Assembly: GCA_964612975.1 (NCBI GenBank)
Contig: CAZTGC010000005.1
Location: 1-64,000, forward strand
Length of the DNA: 64,000 bases
Direction of reading: 5' to 3'
DNA from: NZ13-RE01 sp964612975
Lineage (GTDB): Bacteria > Dictyoglomota > Dictyoglomia > Dictyoglomales > Dictyoglomaceae
Part shown: positions 27,689 through 36,554 of the stretch, one piece after another
Layout of the letters: the number at the start of each line of letters is the position of its first letter
Numbering within the stretch: position 1 is the first letter of the stretch
Made by a program: the position numbers and the translations under genes
Notes under the pieces: model-generated
What the model was told of the DNA's origin: nothing
The model's database searches: none
Seen by the model: the letters and a program-made list of their open reading frames with translations, nothing else

Positions 27689-29260
27689 ATGGAAAAAATC
27701 TTAGTATCGGATCCTATAGCAGAGCAGGGTATAGAAAAACTAAAGGAGCTTCTTTATGTAGATTATAGACCTGGAGTATCAAAGGAAGAACTGTTAAAAA
27801 TTATAAAAGAATACTCAGGATTAGTGGTCAGATCTGAAACAAAGGTAACCAAGGATATCATAGAGGAGGGAAAGAAGTTAAAAGTTATAGGAAGGGCTGG
27901 GGTAGGAGTAGATAATATTGATGTGGAATATGCCACAAGAAAAGGGATTTTAGTTATAAATGCTCCAGAAGGGAATACCATCTCTGCTGCAGAACATACC
28001 TTTGCGTTAATTCTAAGCTTGAGTAGAAAAATTCCCCATGCTTTTTATTCTTTGAAGGAGGGAAAATGGGAGAGGAAAAAATTTATAGGAAATGAGCTTT
28101 ACAATAAAACCTTAGGATTAATAGGACTTGGAAGAATTGGGTCTGAAGTAGCTAGAAGAGCAAAGGTTTTTAAAATGAAAGTAATCGCCTACGATCCTTT
28201 TATTTCCCTTGAAAGAGCAAGAGAATTGGAAGTAGAACTTGTAGACAATCTTGATGAGCTTTTGAAAATCTCTGATTATGTATCTTTACATCTTCCTTTA
28301 ACTTCTGAAACAGAAAATCTTATAGGAAAAAGAGAACTTGATTTAATGAAGCCTACTGCTTATTTAATTAATTGTGCCCGAGGAAATCTTGTAGATGAAG
28401 ATGCATTGTATAATACATTAAAAGAAGGGAAAATTGCTGGATGTGCCTTAGATGTATTCAGCAAAGAACCTATAGACCCTAATAATCTACTATTAACGCT
28501 GGATAATGTAGTATTAACTCCACACTTAGGAGCCTCTACTCAGGAAGCCCAAGAAAAAGTAGCATTAATCGTAGCAGAGGAAATAATAAAATACTTTAAA
28601 GGCGAGCCAGTATTAAATGCGGTAAACCTTCCTATTGTAATAAGTGAAGAGCTATTGCCCTATGTAAAATTAGGAGAAAAGCTTGGTAGATTTTTAGCTC
28701 AACTTACCGATTCCAATCCTGAGGAATTGGAGATTCACATATGTGGAGAACTCTCCCAAAAAATTGAAACTTCTCTTTCTGCTGCAGTGTTAAAGGGATT
28801 CTTAGAGCCTATCCTTATGGAATCCATAAATTTTATTAATGCCCTTACCTTAGCTAAGGAAAGAAAACTAAAAATAAAGGAAATAAGAACCCAAGAGACA
28901 GAAGTATATAGAAGCCTTATAAAACTTCAATTAAGAACAGAAAGGGGATTTTTGGAACTTTCTGGTACAATAAATAGAGGACAGGAAAGAATAGTAAAAA
29001 TTCAAGATTATTATATTGACCTAAACTTAGCTCCATATCTCCTTATTGTCTTTCATACTGATAAGCCTGGAATTATAGGAAAGGTTGGAACCATATTGGG
29101 CAAAGAAAATATAAATATTGCTGCAATGCAGGTAGGAAGAAAGGAGATAGGTAAAGAAGCAGTTATGGTTTTAATTGTAGATAATCTAGTTCCTCCCTCA
29201 GTCGTAAATGAGCTAAAATTTATAGAGAATATCCATAGGGTTTATTACGTATGTCTTTAA
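27689..29260 (+). CDS. serA: D-3-phosphoglycerate dehydrogenase
   Basis: 523 aa, the long form of SerA, committing 3-phosphoglycerate to serine synthesis. N-terminal substrate domain, then the NAD Rossmann motif GLIGLGRIGSEVARRAKVF near residues 148-166. Catalytic Arg lies in NCARGNLVDEDAL, and the His in LTPHLGASTQEAQEKV. An intervening domain (about 325-440) is followed by a C-terminal ACT domain (LIVFHTDKPGIIGKVGTIL), usually the serine feedback site. Transcribed with the aminotransferase just upstream. Confidence 0.95.
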   Translation: MEKILVSDPIAEQGIEKLKELLYVDYRPGVSKEELLKIIKEYSGLVVRSETKVTKDIIEEGKKLKVIGRAGVGVDNIDVEYATRKGILVINAPEGNTISAAEHTFALILSLSRKIPHAFYSLKEGKWERKKFIGNELYNKTLGLIGLGRIGSEVARRAKVFKMKVIAYDPFISLERARELEVELVDNLDELLKISDYVSLHLPLTSETENLIGKRELDLMKPTAYLINCARGNLVDEDALYNTLKEGKIAGCALDVFSKEPIDPNNLLLTLDNVVLTPHLGASTQEAQEKVALIVAEEIIKYFKGEPVLNAVNLPIVISEELLPYVKLGEKLGRFLAQLTDSNPEELEIHICGELSQKIETSLSAAVLKGFLEPILMESINFINALTLAKERKLKIKEIRTQETEVYRSLIKLQLRTERGFLELSGTINRGQERIVKIQDYYIDLNLAPYLLIVFHTDKPGIIGKVGTILGKENINIAAMQVGRKEIGKEAVMVLIVDNLVPPSVVNELKFIENIHRVYYVCL

Positions 29261-29269
29261 TTATTTATT

Positions 29270-29854
29270 ATGGGACTTTTAAAGGGCTTAATTCAAGTAT
29301 ATACAGGATATGGAAAGGGGAAAACTACTGCTGCTTTAGGGCAAGCATTAAGAAGTTCTGGACATGGTCTTTTGATCCTTTTTGCCCAATTTATAAAGGG
29401 GAATAGTTTTTCAGGAGAAGTTTTTTCCACAAAATATCTCCCAAATTTTGCCTTTTGGCAATTTGGTAGAGATTGTAGATTTTCTTCTGCAATTAGAGAT
29501 AATATTATTCTATGTATTGAATGTGGAGATTGTTTAATTGGGGAAGAAGGACCTACAGATCTCGATAAAGAGATCATAAGTAAAGGATGGAGTAAAATTA
29601 AAGAGGCAATTTATGACCAAAAGTTTGATATAATTGTATTAGATGAAATAAGTTTAGCTATAAATTTTAAACTTATTTCCTTAGAAGAGCTAATAGAAGT
29701 TTTAAAAAATAAACCTTCTTCACTAGAGATAATACTTACAGGAAGAGATATGCCGGAAGAGATTATCGCTATTGCAGATCTTGTAACAGAAATGAGAGAA
29801 ATAAAACATCCATATAAAAAGGGAATTTCTGCTCGTTGGGGAATTGAGTATTAA
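29270..29854 (+). CDS. cobO: Cob(I)alamin adenosyltransferase, CobO/BtuR type
   Basis: 194 aa cytoplasmic enzyme that adenosylates cob(I)alamin. P-loop QVYTGYGKGKTTAALGQALR near residues 9-28 is the CobO-type nucleotide site. LLILFAQFIKG follows, and DIIVLDEISLAINFKLI is the second conserved motif. A Cys-containing insert (CIECGDC) sits in the middle. It implies use of adenosyl-B12 enzymes, either by synthesis or salvage; no other corrinoid genes are in the window. Its 3' end overlaps the end of the convergent barrel protein gene by four bases. Confidence 0.9.
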   Translation: MGLLKGLIQVYTGYGKGKTTAALGQALRSSGHGLLILFAQFIKGNSFSGEVFSTKYLPNFAFWQFGRDCRFSSAIRDNIILCIECGDCLIGEEGPTDLDKEIISKGWSKIKEAIYDQKFDIIVLDEISLAINFKLISLEELIEVLKNKPSSLEIILTGRDMPEEIIAIADLVTEMREIKHPYKKGISARWGIEY

Positions 29855-30702
29855 AATCTAATGGTTCCAGTTAACTTATATTGTTGTTTTTGTGTCTCCT
29901 CGGAGCTTATGAAGGGAGCTAATAGAGTACCAACATCTATTTGAAGAATATTTAATTTTAAGCCTATTCCCAGAGTATAATTTAAGGGATTTGTAATATC
30001 CCCCATTGATCCCCATCTTAAAGCTAAAAAGTCTCCAATCCACTGTTCCAATCCAAATCTTAAATAATTCCAAGTATTTTCTTTATTAGATTTTTCTATA
30101 TCTATTAAATCTACAAACAGATTTGTCCCTTCGAAAGGTTTTAGGCTTATTCCCACGGCATATCCCTGGGGTAATGTAACTAAAATTTCCTTTTCAGAAA
30201 AACTTCTAAGATTAAGTCCATATCCTACAATTCCTGCTTTAATAAATCCCCAAATATCCAATAAGATTCCTAAATTTCCCTTTAATGTATCAGTTTCTTC
30301 ATCATATTGGAAACTTGCACCCAAATATATATAGGAAGTTAGGGGAAAGGCAAGAGCAGTTTTCCATTTTTGGAAAATATAAGAATTGTTATTTTTGTTA
30401 TATATTAAATCTACTGAAAGAGCAAAAAATGAAGTGGAAGGATAAAAATAATTCAATTTTAAGTTAGGATTATCCCTTAGGGGATAATTAAAGGTAAGAG
30501 AAAGCTGAGGAAATTTTTTCAAAGCCAATGTTGCAGGATTAAAAAAGTAGGTTTCTCCATTACTATCTAAGGTAACAAAGGTTCCTCCCATGCTAAGGGA
30601 TTTTGCATCTAAATTTTCTATATTAGTCTGAGAAAAAATTATATTTGAAATAAGTAATATAAATAAAATTAAAGTTATAATCTTAATAAAAACTTTTTTC
30701 AT
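29851..30702 (-). CDS. Secreted beta-barrel-like outer-membrane protein, PorV/FadL-like
   Basis: About 283 aa from the ATG at 30702 (GGAGG seven bases upstream; an in-frame GTG two codons earlier is rejected). A signal peptide (MKKVFIKIITLILFILLISN...) is followed by AKSLSMGGTFVTLDSNGETYFFNPATL, the N-terminal motif of PorV/UPF0164-type barrels. Alternating hydrophobic beta strands follow, ending with a C-terminal aromatic residue (LTGTIRF), as outer-membrane barrels usually do. No specific function can be assigned. It is evidence for an outer membrane in this organism. Confidence 0.7.
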   Translation of the reverse strand: MKKVFIKIITLILFILLISNIIFSQTNIENLDAKSLSMGGTFVTLDSNGETYFFNPATLALKKFPQLSLTFNYPLRDNPNLKLNYFYPSTSFFALSVDLIYNKNNNSYIFQKWKTALAFPLTSYIYLGASFQYDEETDTLKGNLGILLDIWGFIKAGIVGYGLNLRSFSEKEILVTLPQGYAVGISLKPFEGTNLFVDLIDIEKSNKENTWNYLRFGLEQWIGDFLALRWGSMGDITNPLNYTLGIGLKLNILQIDVGTLLAPFISSEETQKQQYKLTGTIRF

Positions 30703-30771
30703 TATCACACCTCCATATTTTTTACTCTAATTTCTTTATAAATCTTCCAATAATAAAAAATCAGTGATTGT

Positions 30772-30792
30772 TATCACAAAAATTATGTGATA
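30772..30792. promoter_or_regulatory. Inverted repeat TATCACA-N7-TGTGATA, candidate operator
   Basis: Perfect seven-base arms with a seven-base AT spacer, in the divergent gap between the barrel protein gene and the TIM-barrel gene. The dyad resembles a regulator site, but no regulator is encoded next to it. Confidence 0.4.
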
Positions 30793-30840
30793 TTTGACAC
30801 AATTTTTTAGATAATTTATTATAATAAAAAAATCTAAAAA

Positions 30841-31665
30841 GTGAAAGTGAAAAAGATCGGTTTTTCTTTAACATCTTTAAAAAAGGTATTATCAATAAAA
30901 GCCCTCGATATTGCAAGGGAGAGGGGAGCAGAAGTTGTAGAACTCTTTGGAGATCTTTCTGTTATCTTAAAGGGAATAACTGTCCAGGATCCTGAAAAAA
31001 TAAAGAAAAAAGCAGAAAGATATAATATTTTTCTTACCTTTCATCTTCCTATGATCGATATTAATCTTGCAAGTCTTAATGATCTTATATATGAAAGCAG
31101 TATAGAAAGCACAACAAAGGCTTTAGAGTATGCAAGAAGGTGTGGAGTAAGACTGGTGGTGGCTCATCCTGGATTGGTCCCTGTAAGGCATTTTTTAGTA
31201 ATTCTTTTAGCAAAAAGGAGATTAAAAAAGGCTTTAGAAAAGATATTAAACTTAACCCAAAAATATGAAATGGAATTAACCTTGGAAAATACAGCTTTGG
31301 ATAAAAGAGATTTATTTTTGAAAATTTCTCATTTTAAAAAATTTTTAGCATCCTTTGATGGAAAGATAAAAGTATGCTTTGATTTTGGGCATGCTAATGT
31401 GTCCCCTGAGGGCTTATCAAAAACATGGGATGAATTAAAGCCTCTCATATCCCACATTCATATTCATGATAATCGTGGAAAAGAAGATGAGCATTTACCC
31501 CTTGGAGAAGGAAATATAGATTTTTCAAAATATTGGGAAGAATTAAAAAATTTCAATGGTTCTATTGTTTTGGAAATAAACGATTCTTATAAAAGATTAA
31601 AGGGACTATGGAGAAGCTTAGAGGAATTAAAGAGAATAAAGGAGGGGGATTTTCCCCCTCTCTAA
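30841..31665 (+). CDS. TIM-barrel sugar isomerase/endonuclease IV family protein
   Basis: 274 aa of the AP-endonuclease-2/xylose isomerase-like superfamily. Ligand-rich strand ends are visible: FHLPMIDI, VVAHPGLVP, LTLENTALD, VCFDFGHANVS, HIHDNRGKEDEHLPLGEGNIDF and VLEINDS. These form a metal-binding TIM barrel. The start is GTG at 30841 (or a second GTG at 30847); no clear SD is present. Members are usually sugar or inosose isomerases or epimerases. The substrate is unknown here. Confidence 0.8.
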   Translation: MKVKKIGFSLTSLKKVLSIKALDIARERGAEVVELFGDLSVILKGITVQDPEKIKKKAERYNIFLTFHLPMIDINLASLNDLIYESSIESTTKALEYARRCGVRLVVAHPGLVPVRHFLVILLAKRRLKKALEKILNLTQKYEMELTLENTALDKRDLFLKISHFKKFLASFDGKIKVCFDFGHANVSPEGLSKTWDELKPLISHIHIHDNRGKEDEHLPLGEGNIDFSKYWEELKNFNGSIVLEINDSYKRLKGLWRSLEELKRIKEGDFPPL

Positions 31666-31668
31666 TTC

Positions 31669-32619
31669 TTAAATCTTAATACTTGAAATAATTTCTTCTG
31701 CCTTTCCACTACATCCTAAAACATTTCTTAATTTATGCTTTACTATCTCTTTAATGGAATCTCTTGCAGGACCTAAATATTTTCTTGGATCAAACTCTGC
31801 TGGATTTAGTGCAAATTGCTCCCTTAATGTTGCAGTCATTGCAAGTCTTAAATCAGTATCAATATTAACCTTGCAAATTCCCATTGTTGTTGCTTTTCTT
31901 ATCATTTCTTCGGGGACTCCCTTTGCGCCTCCCAACTTTGCTCCATATTTATTAGCCTTTTCCACAAGATCAGTAAGAACAGAGGATGCACCATGAAGAA
32001 CTAAAGGAAAACCAGGAAGTTTTTTGGCAATTTGTTCTAATCTTTCAAAATCTAATTTGGGTTCACCCTTAAATTTATATGCTCCATGGCTTGTTCCAAT
32101 AGCTATAGCCAAGGAATCTACCCCAGTTCTCTCTACAAATTCTACTGCCTCATTGGGATCAGTATAGACTGCCTCTTGTGAAACCACATGCTCCTCAATT
32201 CCTTTCAATCTTCCTAATTCTCCCTCCACTACTACCCCCCTTGGATGGGCATAATCCACTACCTTTTTTGTGATTTCAATATTTTCTTCAAAGGGTAGGT
32301 GGGATCCATCTATCATTACCGAAGTAAATCCAGCATCGATAACTTCTTTACAAAGTTCAAAGGAATCTCCATGATCTAAATGAACACATATGGGAATATT
32401 AGGAACATCCTGCATAGCAGCTTCTACCAGCTTCATCAAATAAACAAGCTTTGCATAATTTCTTGCACCTTTTGAGATCTGAAGAATTAGTGGGGCCTTT
32501 TCCTCCTTTGCTGCCTCTATAACTCCCTGAAGAATCTCCATATTATTTACATTAAAAGCACCTATAGCATATTTACTATAGGCTTTTTGGAACATTTCCT
32601 TTGTGCTTATTAATGGCAT
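31669..32619 (-). CDS. fba: Class II fructose-1,6-bisphosphate aldolase
   Basis: 316 aa zinc-dependent aldolase of glycolysis and gluconeogenesis. Opening PLISTKEMFQKAYSKYAIGAFNVNN is standard. Catalytic Asp and first Zn His lie in VHLDHGDSFE; MIDGSHLPFEENI, VEGELGRLKGIE and the later His in VLHGASSVL complete the site; CKVNIDTDLR binds phosphate. AAGGAGG precedes the ATG. Convergent with the TIM-barrel gene, with only a three-base gap. Confidence 0.95.
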   Translation of the reverse strand: MPLISTKEMFQKAYSKYAIGAFNVNNMEILQGVIEAAKEEKAPLILQISKGARNYAKLVYLMKLVEAAMQDVPNIPICVHLDHGDSFELCKEVIDAGFTSVMIDGSHLPFEENIEITKKVVDYAHPRGVVVEGELGRLKGIEEHVVSQEAVYTDPNEAVEFVERTGVDSLAIAIGTSHGAYKFKGEPKLDFERLEQIAKKLPGFPLVLHGASSVLTDLVEKANKYGAKLGGAKGVPEEMIRKATTMGICKVNIDTDLRLAMTATLREQFALNPAEFDPRKYLGPARDSIKEIVKHKLRNVLGCSGKAEEIISSIKI

Positions 32620-32647
32620 CTTTAAAACCTCCTTAGTTTTTATCTTT

Positions 32648-32676
32648 ATAATATAAAGTATATCATACCTACTAAA
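32648..32676 (-). promoter_or_regulatory. Candidate fba promoter
   Basis: Minus strand -35 TTTAGT, 17-base spacer, -10 TATTAT, about 30 bp before the fba start. The -35 match is weak in this very AT-rich stretch. Confidence 0.35.
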
Positions 32677-32990
32677 TAAAAAATTTAAAAATTTTTAACA
32701 TATTTATTGACTTTTCACAATAGTTTTTGTTTTCTGAATCTGTAATCACTTTTCACCCCTTTTTCAATATAAGAACTATTCTTCTCTTACTCTCATATTT
32801 AAATCTATATAAACTCAAAGAAATTAGTAACCTAAAATGTTAATCCTAAAGGCAAGTCCCACATAATTCCTTTGGAAGATTTTTCCTTAACAGATATATG
32901 TGCCCTTTTTATTTGTATACCCCAAAAATTTCTTTACTCTTCTTATTCAGAGGAATATCTGGTAAAATATTTATTATTGTGTATGATATC
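32677..32990. other. Gene-free divergent spacer between fba and the phosphohexomutase
   Basis: AT-rich, with no open frame that has coding character on either strand; the 80-codon frame running to 33114 lacks an SD, conserved motifs or family resemblance. The stretch around 32742-32760 (TAATCACTTTTCACCCC) loosely resembles 207-224 next to the other repeat copy. I see no RNA gene. Confidence 0.5.
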
Positions 32991-32991
32991 A

Positions 32992-33060
32992 CCTCCTTGG
33001 GATAAGATTTTTGAGGGACTAAAATCTAATAAAATTCTATCCCAAGGAGGCTTTATTTTT
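32992..33060. repeat. Dispersed palindromic repeat, copy B
   Basis: Outer arms CCTCCTTGGGATA (32992-33004) and TATCCCAAGGAGG are perfectly complementary. Inside them AGATTTT and AAAATCT form a second arm pair, with AATAAAATTC bulged. The right half is nearly identical to 231-285. It ends in CTTTATTTTT, so as RNA it could act as a terminator or leader structure 40 bp before the phosphohexomutase gene. Confidence 0.7.
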
Positions 33061-33100
33061 CAAAAAGTAATTAAAGAAAAGAAGAAAGGAGGAAAAGAGC

Positions 33101-34528
33101 GTGAATTTAGATAAAAATATCTTTAGAATGTATGATATAAGGGGAGAAGTTGATAAAAATTTAACAGAAGATATAGTTAATTTGCTTGGAAAAGCCTATG
33201 GTATAAAACTAAAGGAAAAGATTAAGAAAAATAATTTAAAAATATCTGTAGGACATGATGTAAGACTTTCTTCAAAAAGATTTTCACAAGCATTAATTGA
33301 AGGAATTATTTCTCAAGGGATAGATGTAATATTTTTAGGACTAATTCCTGCTCCTGTTTTGTATTTTTCTTTGTTTAACCTTCCTGTTGATGGTGGAATA
33401 ATGATTACAGGGAGTCATAATCCCCCCCAATTTAACGGGATGAAAATATGTATTGGAAAAGAAACAATTTTTGGAGAAGAAATTCAAGATCTTTATAGAA
33501 TTGCTACAGAAATTAAAGTAAATGGAGAGAAAAGGGGAGGAGTAGAGGATTTTGATATTCTTTCTGTTTATAAAGAATATCTTATAAAGGAATTTAGTAG
33601 AGGACCTATAAGGGAGTTAGAGAAGAATAGTTTAAAGATTGTTATAGACTCTGGAAATGGATGTGGAGGACTTGTGATTCCTGAAGTCTTAAGAAATCTT
33701 GGGATTAACGTTATAGATTTATTTTCAGAACCCGATGGAAACTTTCCTAATCATCATCCTGATCCTACTGTGGTAAAAACATTAATGATATTAAAAGAAA
33801 CTATCTTAAGAGAAAAGGCAGATTTTGGAGTTGCCTATGATGGAGATGCAGATAGAATTGGAGTTATTGATGAAAAGGGAGAAGTTGTATATGGAGATAG
33901 ATTAACATATATATTTGGAAAAGATATCTTAAGGGATCACCCAAAAGGGAAAATAATTGGAGAAGTTAAATGTTCAAAAACATTATTTGATGGAATAGAG
34001 AAATTAGGAGGAATTCCTGTTTTATCTCCTGTAGGGCATTCCTTGATTAAGAAAAGGCTAAGAGAGGAAAATGCTCTTTTGGCAGGAGAGATGAGTGGTC
34101 ATATATTCTTTAATGATAGATATTACGGGTATGATGATGCCTTATATGCAACATTAAGACTTATAGAAATTTATGCAAGAGAAAAACTAAAAAATTCCAA
34201 TCTTAAATTTTCTCATCTCCTTGCTGATCTTCCTAAGGTCTATGTTTCTCCAGAGATTAGGATCCACTGTCCTGAAGATAAAAAATTTGAGGTAATCAAA
34301 AATATATTACCTAAATTAGAAAGAGAGTATCCTGAGATTTATAGGGATATAAAAAAGATAACAACTATTGATGGGATAAGGATAGAATTTTCCGATGGAT
34401 GGGCTTTAGCTCGTGCCAGTAATACAGAGCCAGTAATAGTTATGAGATTTGAGGCAGAGAATGAAGAAAAATTAAATCTTTATAGGGAAATTTTTGAGGA
34501 AATATTGAGGGAAGATAACAATTTATAA
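33101..34528 (+). CDS. Phosphomannomutase/phosphoglucomutase
   Basis: 475 aa alpha-D-phosphohexomutase. The start is GTG at 33101 behind AAAGGAGGAAAAG. FRMYDIRGEVDKNLTED opens domain 1. The phosphoserine loop is GIMITGSHNPPQFNGMKI near residue 107. The metal loop is VAYDGDADRIGVID near 247. The sugar-binding GEMSGHIFF is in domain 3, and the phosphate-binding RASNTEPVIVMRFEA in domain 4. All four domains are complete. Interconverts hexose-1- and hexose-6-phosphates for nucleotide-sugar or glycogen metabolism. Confidence 0.93.
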   Translation: MNLDKNIFRMYDIRGEVDKNLTEDIVNLLGKAYGIKLKEKIKKNNLKISVGHDVRLSSKRFSQALIEGIISQGIDVIFLGLIPAPVLYFSLFNLPVDGGIMITGSHNPPQFNGMKICIGKETIFGEEIQDLYRIATEIKVNGEKRGGVEDFDILSVYKEYLIKEFSRGPIRELEKNSLKIVIDSGNGCGGLVIPEVLRNLGINVIDLFSEPDGNFPNHHPDPTVVKTLMILKETILREKADFGVAYDGDADRIGVIDEKGEVVYGDRLTYIFGKDILRDHPKGKIIGEVKCSKTLFDGIEKLGGIPVLSPVGHSLIKKRLREENALLAGEMSGHIFFNDRYYGYDDALYATLRLIEIYAREKLKNSNLKFSHLLADLPKVYVSPEIRIHCPEDKKFEVIKNILPKLEREYPEIYRDIKKITTIDGIRIEFSDGWALARASNTEPVIVMRFEAENEEKLNLYREIFEEILREDNNL

Positions 34529-34534
34529 CAATTG

Positions 34535-35701
34535 ATGAAAAGAAATATTCTTTTGATAAGAGCATTTTTCTTTCTATTTTTTTCAGCTTGGAGTTTTATC
34601 TTTTCCTTTATTCCAGTCTATTTAAGAGATAAAGGCTTTTCTGTTGGGGAAATTGGAATTTTAGCAAGTATTTCTTCTCTTATTGGAGCCTTTACCCAAA
34701 TATTCATGGGTTATCTCTCTGACAAAATTGGAAAAAGAAAGCCTTTCATAATTTTGGGGCTTTTAGGTTTATCTTTTATCTACTACTTTATATTTCCAAA
34801 ACTGGATTCATTCTTAAGCTTCTTTTTCCTTTATCCTTTAATAGGGATATTTATCAACTCTGTAATTACCTTCTCCAATGTTCTTGTTATTGATCTTTCT
34901 TTAGAAGACAAAATAGGAAGAAAATATGCTTCCACAAGAATTTGGGGGAGTATAGGTTTTCTTGTATTAATAACTATTATTGGAATTTTCCCAATTCTCA
35001 CAAAGCCTGAATATATGTTTCCCTCCATTTCTTTAATTTATCTTCTAAGTTTAATTTCGGTATTCTTTATAAAGGAACCAAAATTGAAAGTAGGTATAAA
35101 AGCTTTAAACTTAAGGGATATAAAGGAAATAATTCTTTCTCCTAAGGTAAGAAATTTCCTTCTCTTTTATTTCTTCTACTTTACATCTTTGGTGGGTGCT
35201 TCATCTAATGTAAATCTTCTTATTAAAGATCTTGGGGGGACAAACCAACATATAAGCTTTGCCTATTCTGCAAGTTCAGCATCAGAGATTCCTTTTATGA
35301 TTATATGGGGATCCCTTTCTGATAAAATTGGAAGGAGACCAATTCTCTTATTTTCTTCCCTAATCCTCCCTATAAGAATTTTCCTCTACAGTATAACTAA
35401 GAATCCATCGTATATTATTACTATTCAGCTTATGCATAGCTTAACCTTTGCAATTATTGGTACAATTCCTATTGTCTATATTAATGATTTAGTTCCTCCC
35501 GAAAAAAGAGCTACAGCCCAAGGGATATTGAGTATGACCTCAGCTCTTTCTTCAACCTTTGGTCCCCTCCTATCAGGAGTTTCTGCAGATGTTTTTGGAC
35601 TTCCTGGAATGTACCTCTTTTTGACCTTTATTTCTGGAATTTCCACCTTTATTGCAATATTATTCTTAAAGGAATCAAAAATTAATACTTTTTTGGTATA
35701 A
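34535..35701 (+). CDS. MFS transporter
   Basis: About 388 aa with twelve predicted helices in two six-helix halves. The inter-helix 2-3 motif is GYLSDKIGKRKPFI in the N-half and its repeat GSLSDKIGRRPILL in the C-half, both classic MFS signatures. LVPPEKRATAQGILSM is typical of the NHS/LacY-like and sugar-efflux branches. The ATG at 34535 is chosen over the adjacent TTG. No clear SD is present; the gene starts six bases after the mutase stop and may be translationally coupled. Substrate unknown, possibly a sugar or nucleoside. Confidence 0.85.
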   Translation: MKRNILLIRAFFFLFFSAWSFIFSFIPVYLRDKGFSVGEIGILASISSLIGAFTQIFMGYLSDKIGKRKPFIILGLLGLSFIYYFIFPKLDSFLSFFFLYPLIGIFINSVITFSNVLVIDLSLEDKIGRKYASTRIWGSIGFLVLITIIGIFPILTKPEYMFPSISLIYLLSLISVFFIKEPKLKVGIKALNLRDIKEIILSPKVRNFLLFYFFYFTSLVGASSNVNLLIKDLGGTNQHISFAYSASSASEIPFMIIWGSLSDKIGRRPILLFSSLILPIRIFLYSITKNPSYIITIQLMHSLTFAIIGTIPIVYINDLVPPEKRATAQGILSMTSALSSTFGPLLSGVSADVFGLPGMYLFLTFISGISTFIAILFLKESKINTFLV

Positions 35702-35723
35702 TATCCTAAAAAAGGAGAATAAA

Positions 35724-36554
35724 ATGAAAGAAGATTTAAAAAGAAAATTAGAAGATTTAAAGGAACTACTTAGAAGCATGAAGAAAGTTGTCATTGCCTT
35801 CTCAGGTGGTGTTGATAGTACTTTTCTTTTAAAAATAGCAAGGGATGTTTTAGGAGAAGATGTTATAGCTATAACTTTGGTTTCTCCATTGTATCCCCAA
35901 AGGGAAATAAAGGAGGCGGAAGAGATTGCAAAAATTTTAGGAGTAAAACATATAATTGAGAGGGAAGAAAATATACTAAAAAACCATAAATTTTTAGAAA
36001 ATCCTCCTGAAAGATGCTATTTGTGTAAGAAGGAGGAGTTTGGAAGAATTCTTGAGATAGCAAAAAAATATGAAATTTCTTACATATTAGATGGAAGTAA
36101 TGTGGATGATTTGGGAGATTATAGACCAGGAAGAAGAGCTTTAAAGGAACTTGGTATAAGAAGTCCCCTTTTGGAAATAGGATTTACGAAAAAGGAGATA
36201 AGGGAATTATCTAAGGAATTTGGTTTACCTACTCATGATAAACCGTCTTTAGCCTGTCTTGCCTCAAGATTTCCCTATGGAGAAAAGATAGATATTGAAG
36301 CTTTAAAAAGGGTAGACGAGGCTGAAGAGTTCCTAAGAAGTCTTGGAATAAAACAGGTTCGTGTTAGAAATTATAATAATATAGCTCGGGTAGAGGTAGA
36401 GCAAGAAGATTTTAATATATTCTTTGATAAAGAAAATAGAGGAAAAATTGTGAAGAGGTTTAAAGAATTGGGATATATTTATGTAACCTTAGATTTAGAG
36501 GGATATAGGACAGGAAGTATGAATGAAGTATTAAGGAGGAAAGAAAATGAATAG
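35724..36554 (+). CDS. larE: LarE, ATP-dependent sacrificial sulfur transferase
   Basis: 276 aa PP-loop enzyme. The ATP motif SGGVDST is at residues 27-33. Cys98 and Cys101 lie in RCYLCKKE. Cys178 in SLACLASRFPYG corresponds to the sacrificial cysteine of Lactobacillus LarE. No extra C-terminal cysteines are seen, so this looks like the single-cysteine type. It adds sulfur to the pyridinium biscarboxylate intermediate of the nickel-pincer nucleotide cofactor. First of three overlapping genes, larE-larB-larC. Confidence 0.92.
   Translation: MKEDLKRKLEDLKELLRSMKKVVIAFSGGVDSTFLLKIARDVLGEDVIAITLVSPLYPQREIKEAEEIAKILGVKHIIEREENILKNHKFLENPPERCYLCKKEEFGRILEIAKKYEISYILDGSNVDDLGDYRPGRRALKELGIRSPLLEIGFTKKEIRELSKEFGLPTHDKPSLACLASRFPYGEKIDIEALKRVDEAEEFLRSLGIKQVRVRNYNNIARVEVEQEDFNIFFDKENRGKIVKRFKELGYIYVTLDLEGYRTGSMNEVLRRKENE

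Noticed and set aside
32872..33114. 80-codon open frame before the phosphohexomutase
   Set aside because: It crosses the palindromic repeat, has no SD or recognisable motif, and its composition looks like translated non-coding AT-rich DNA.
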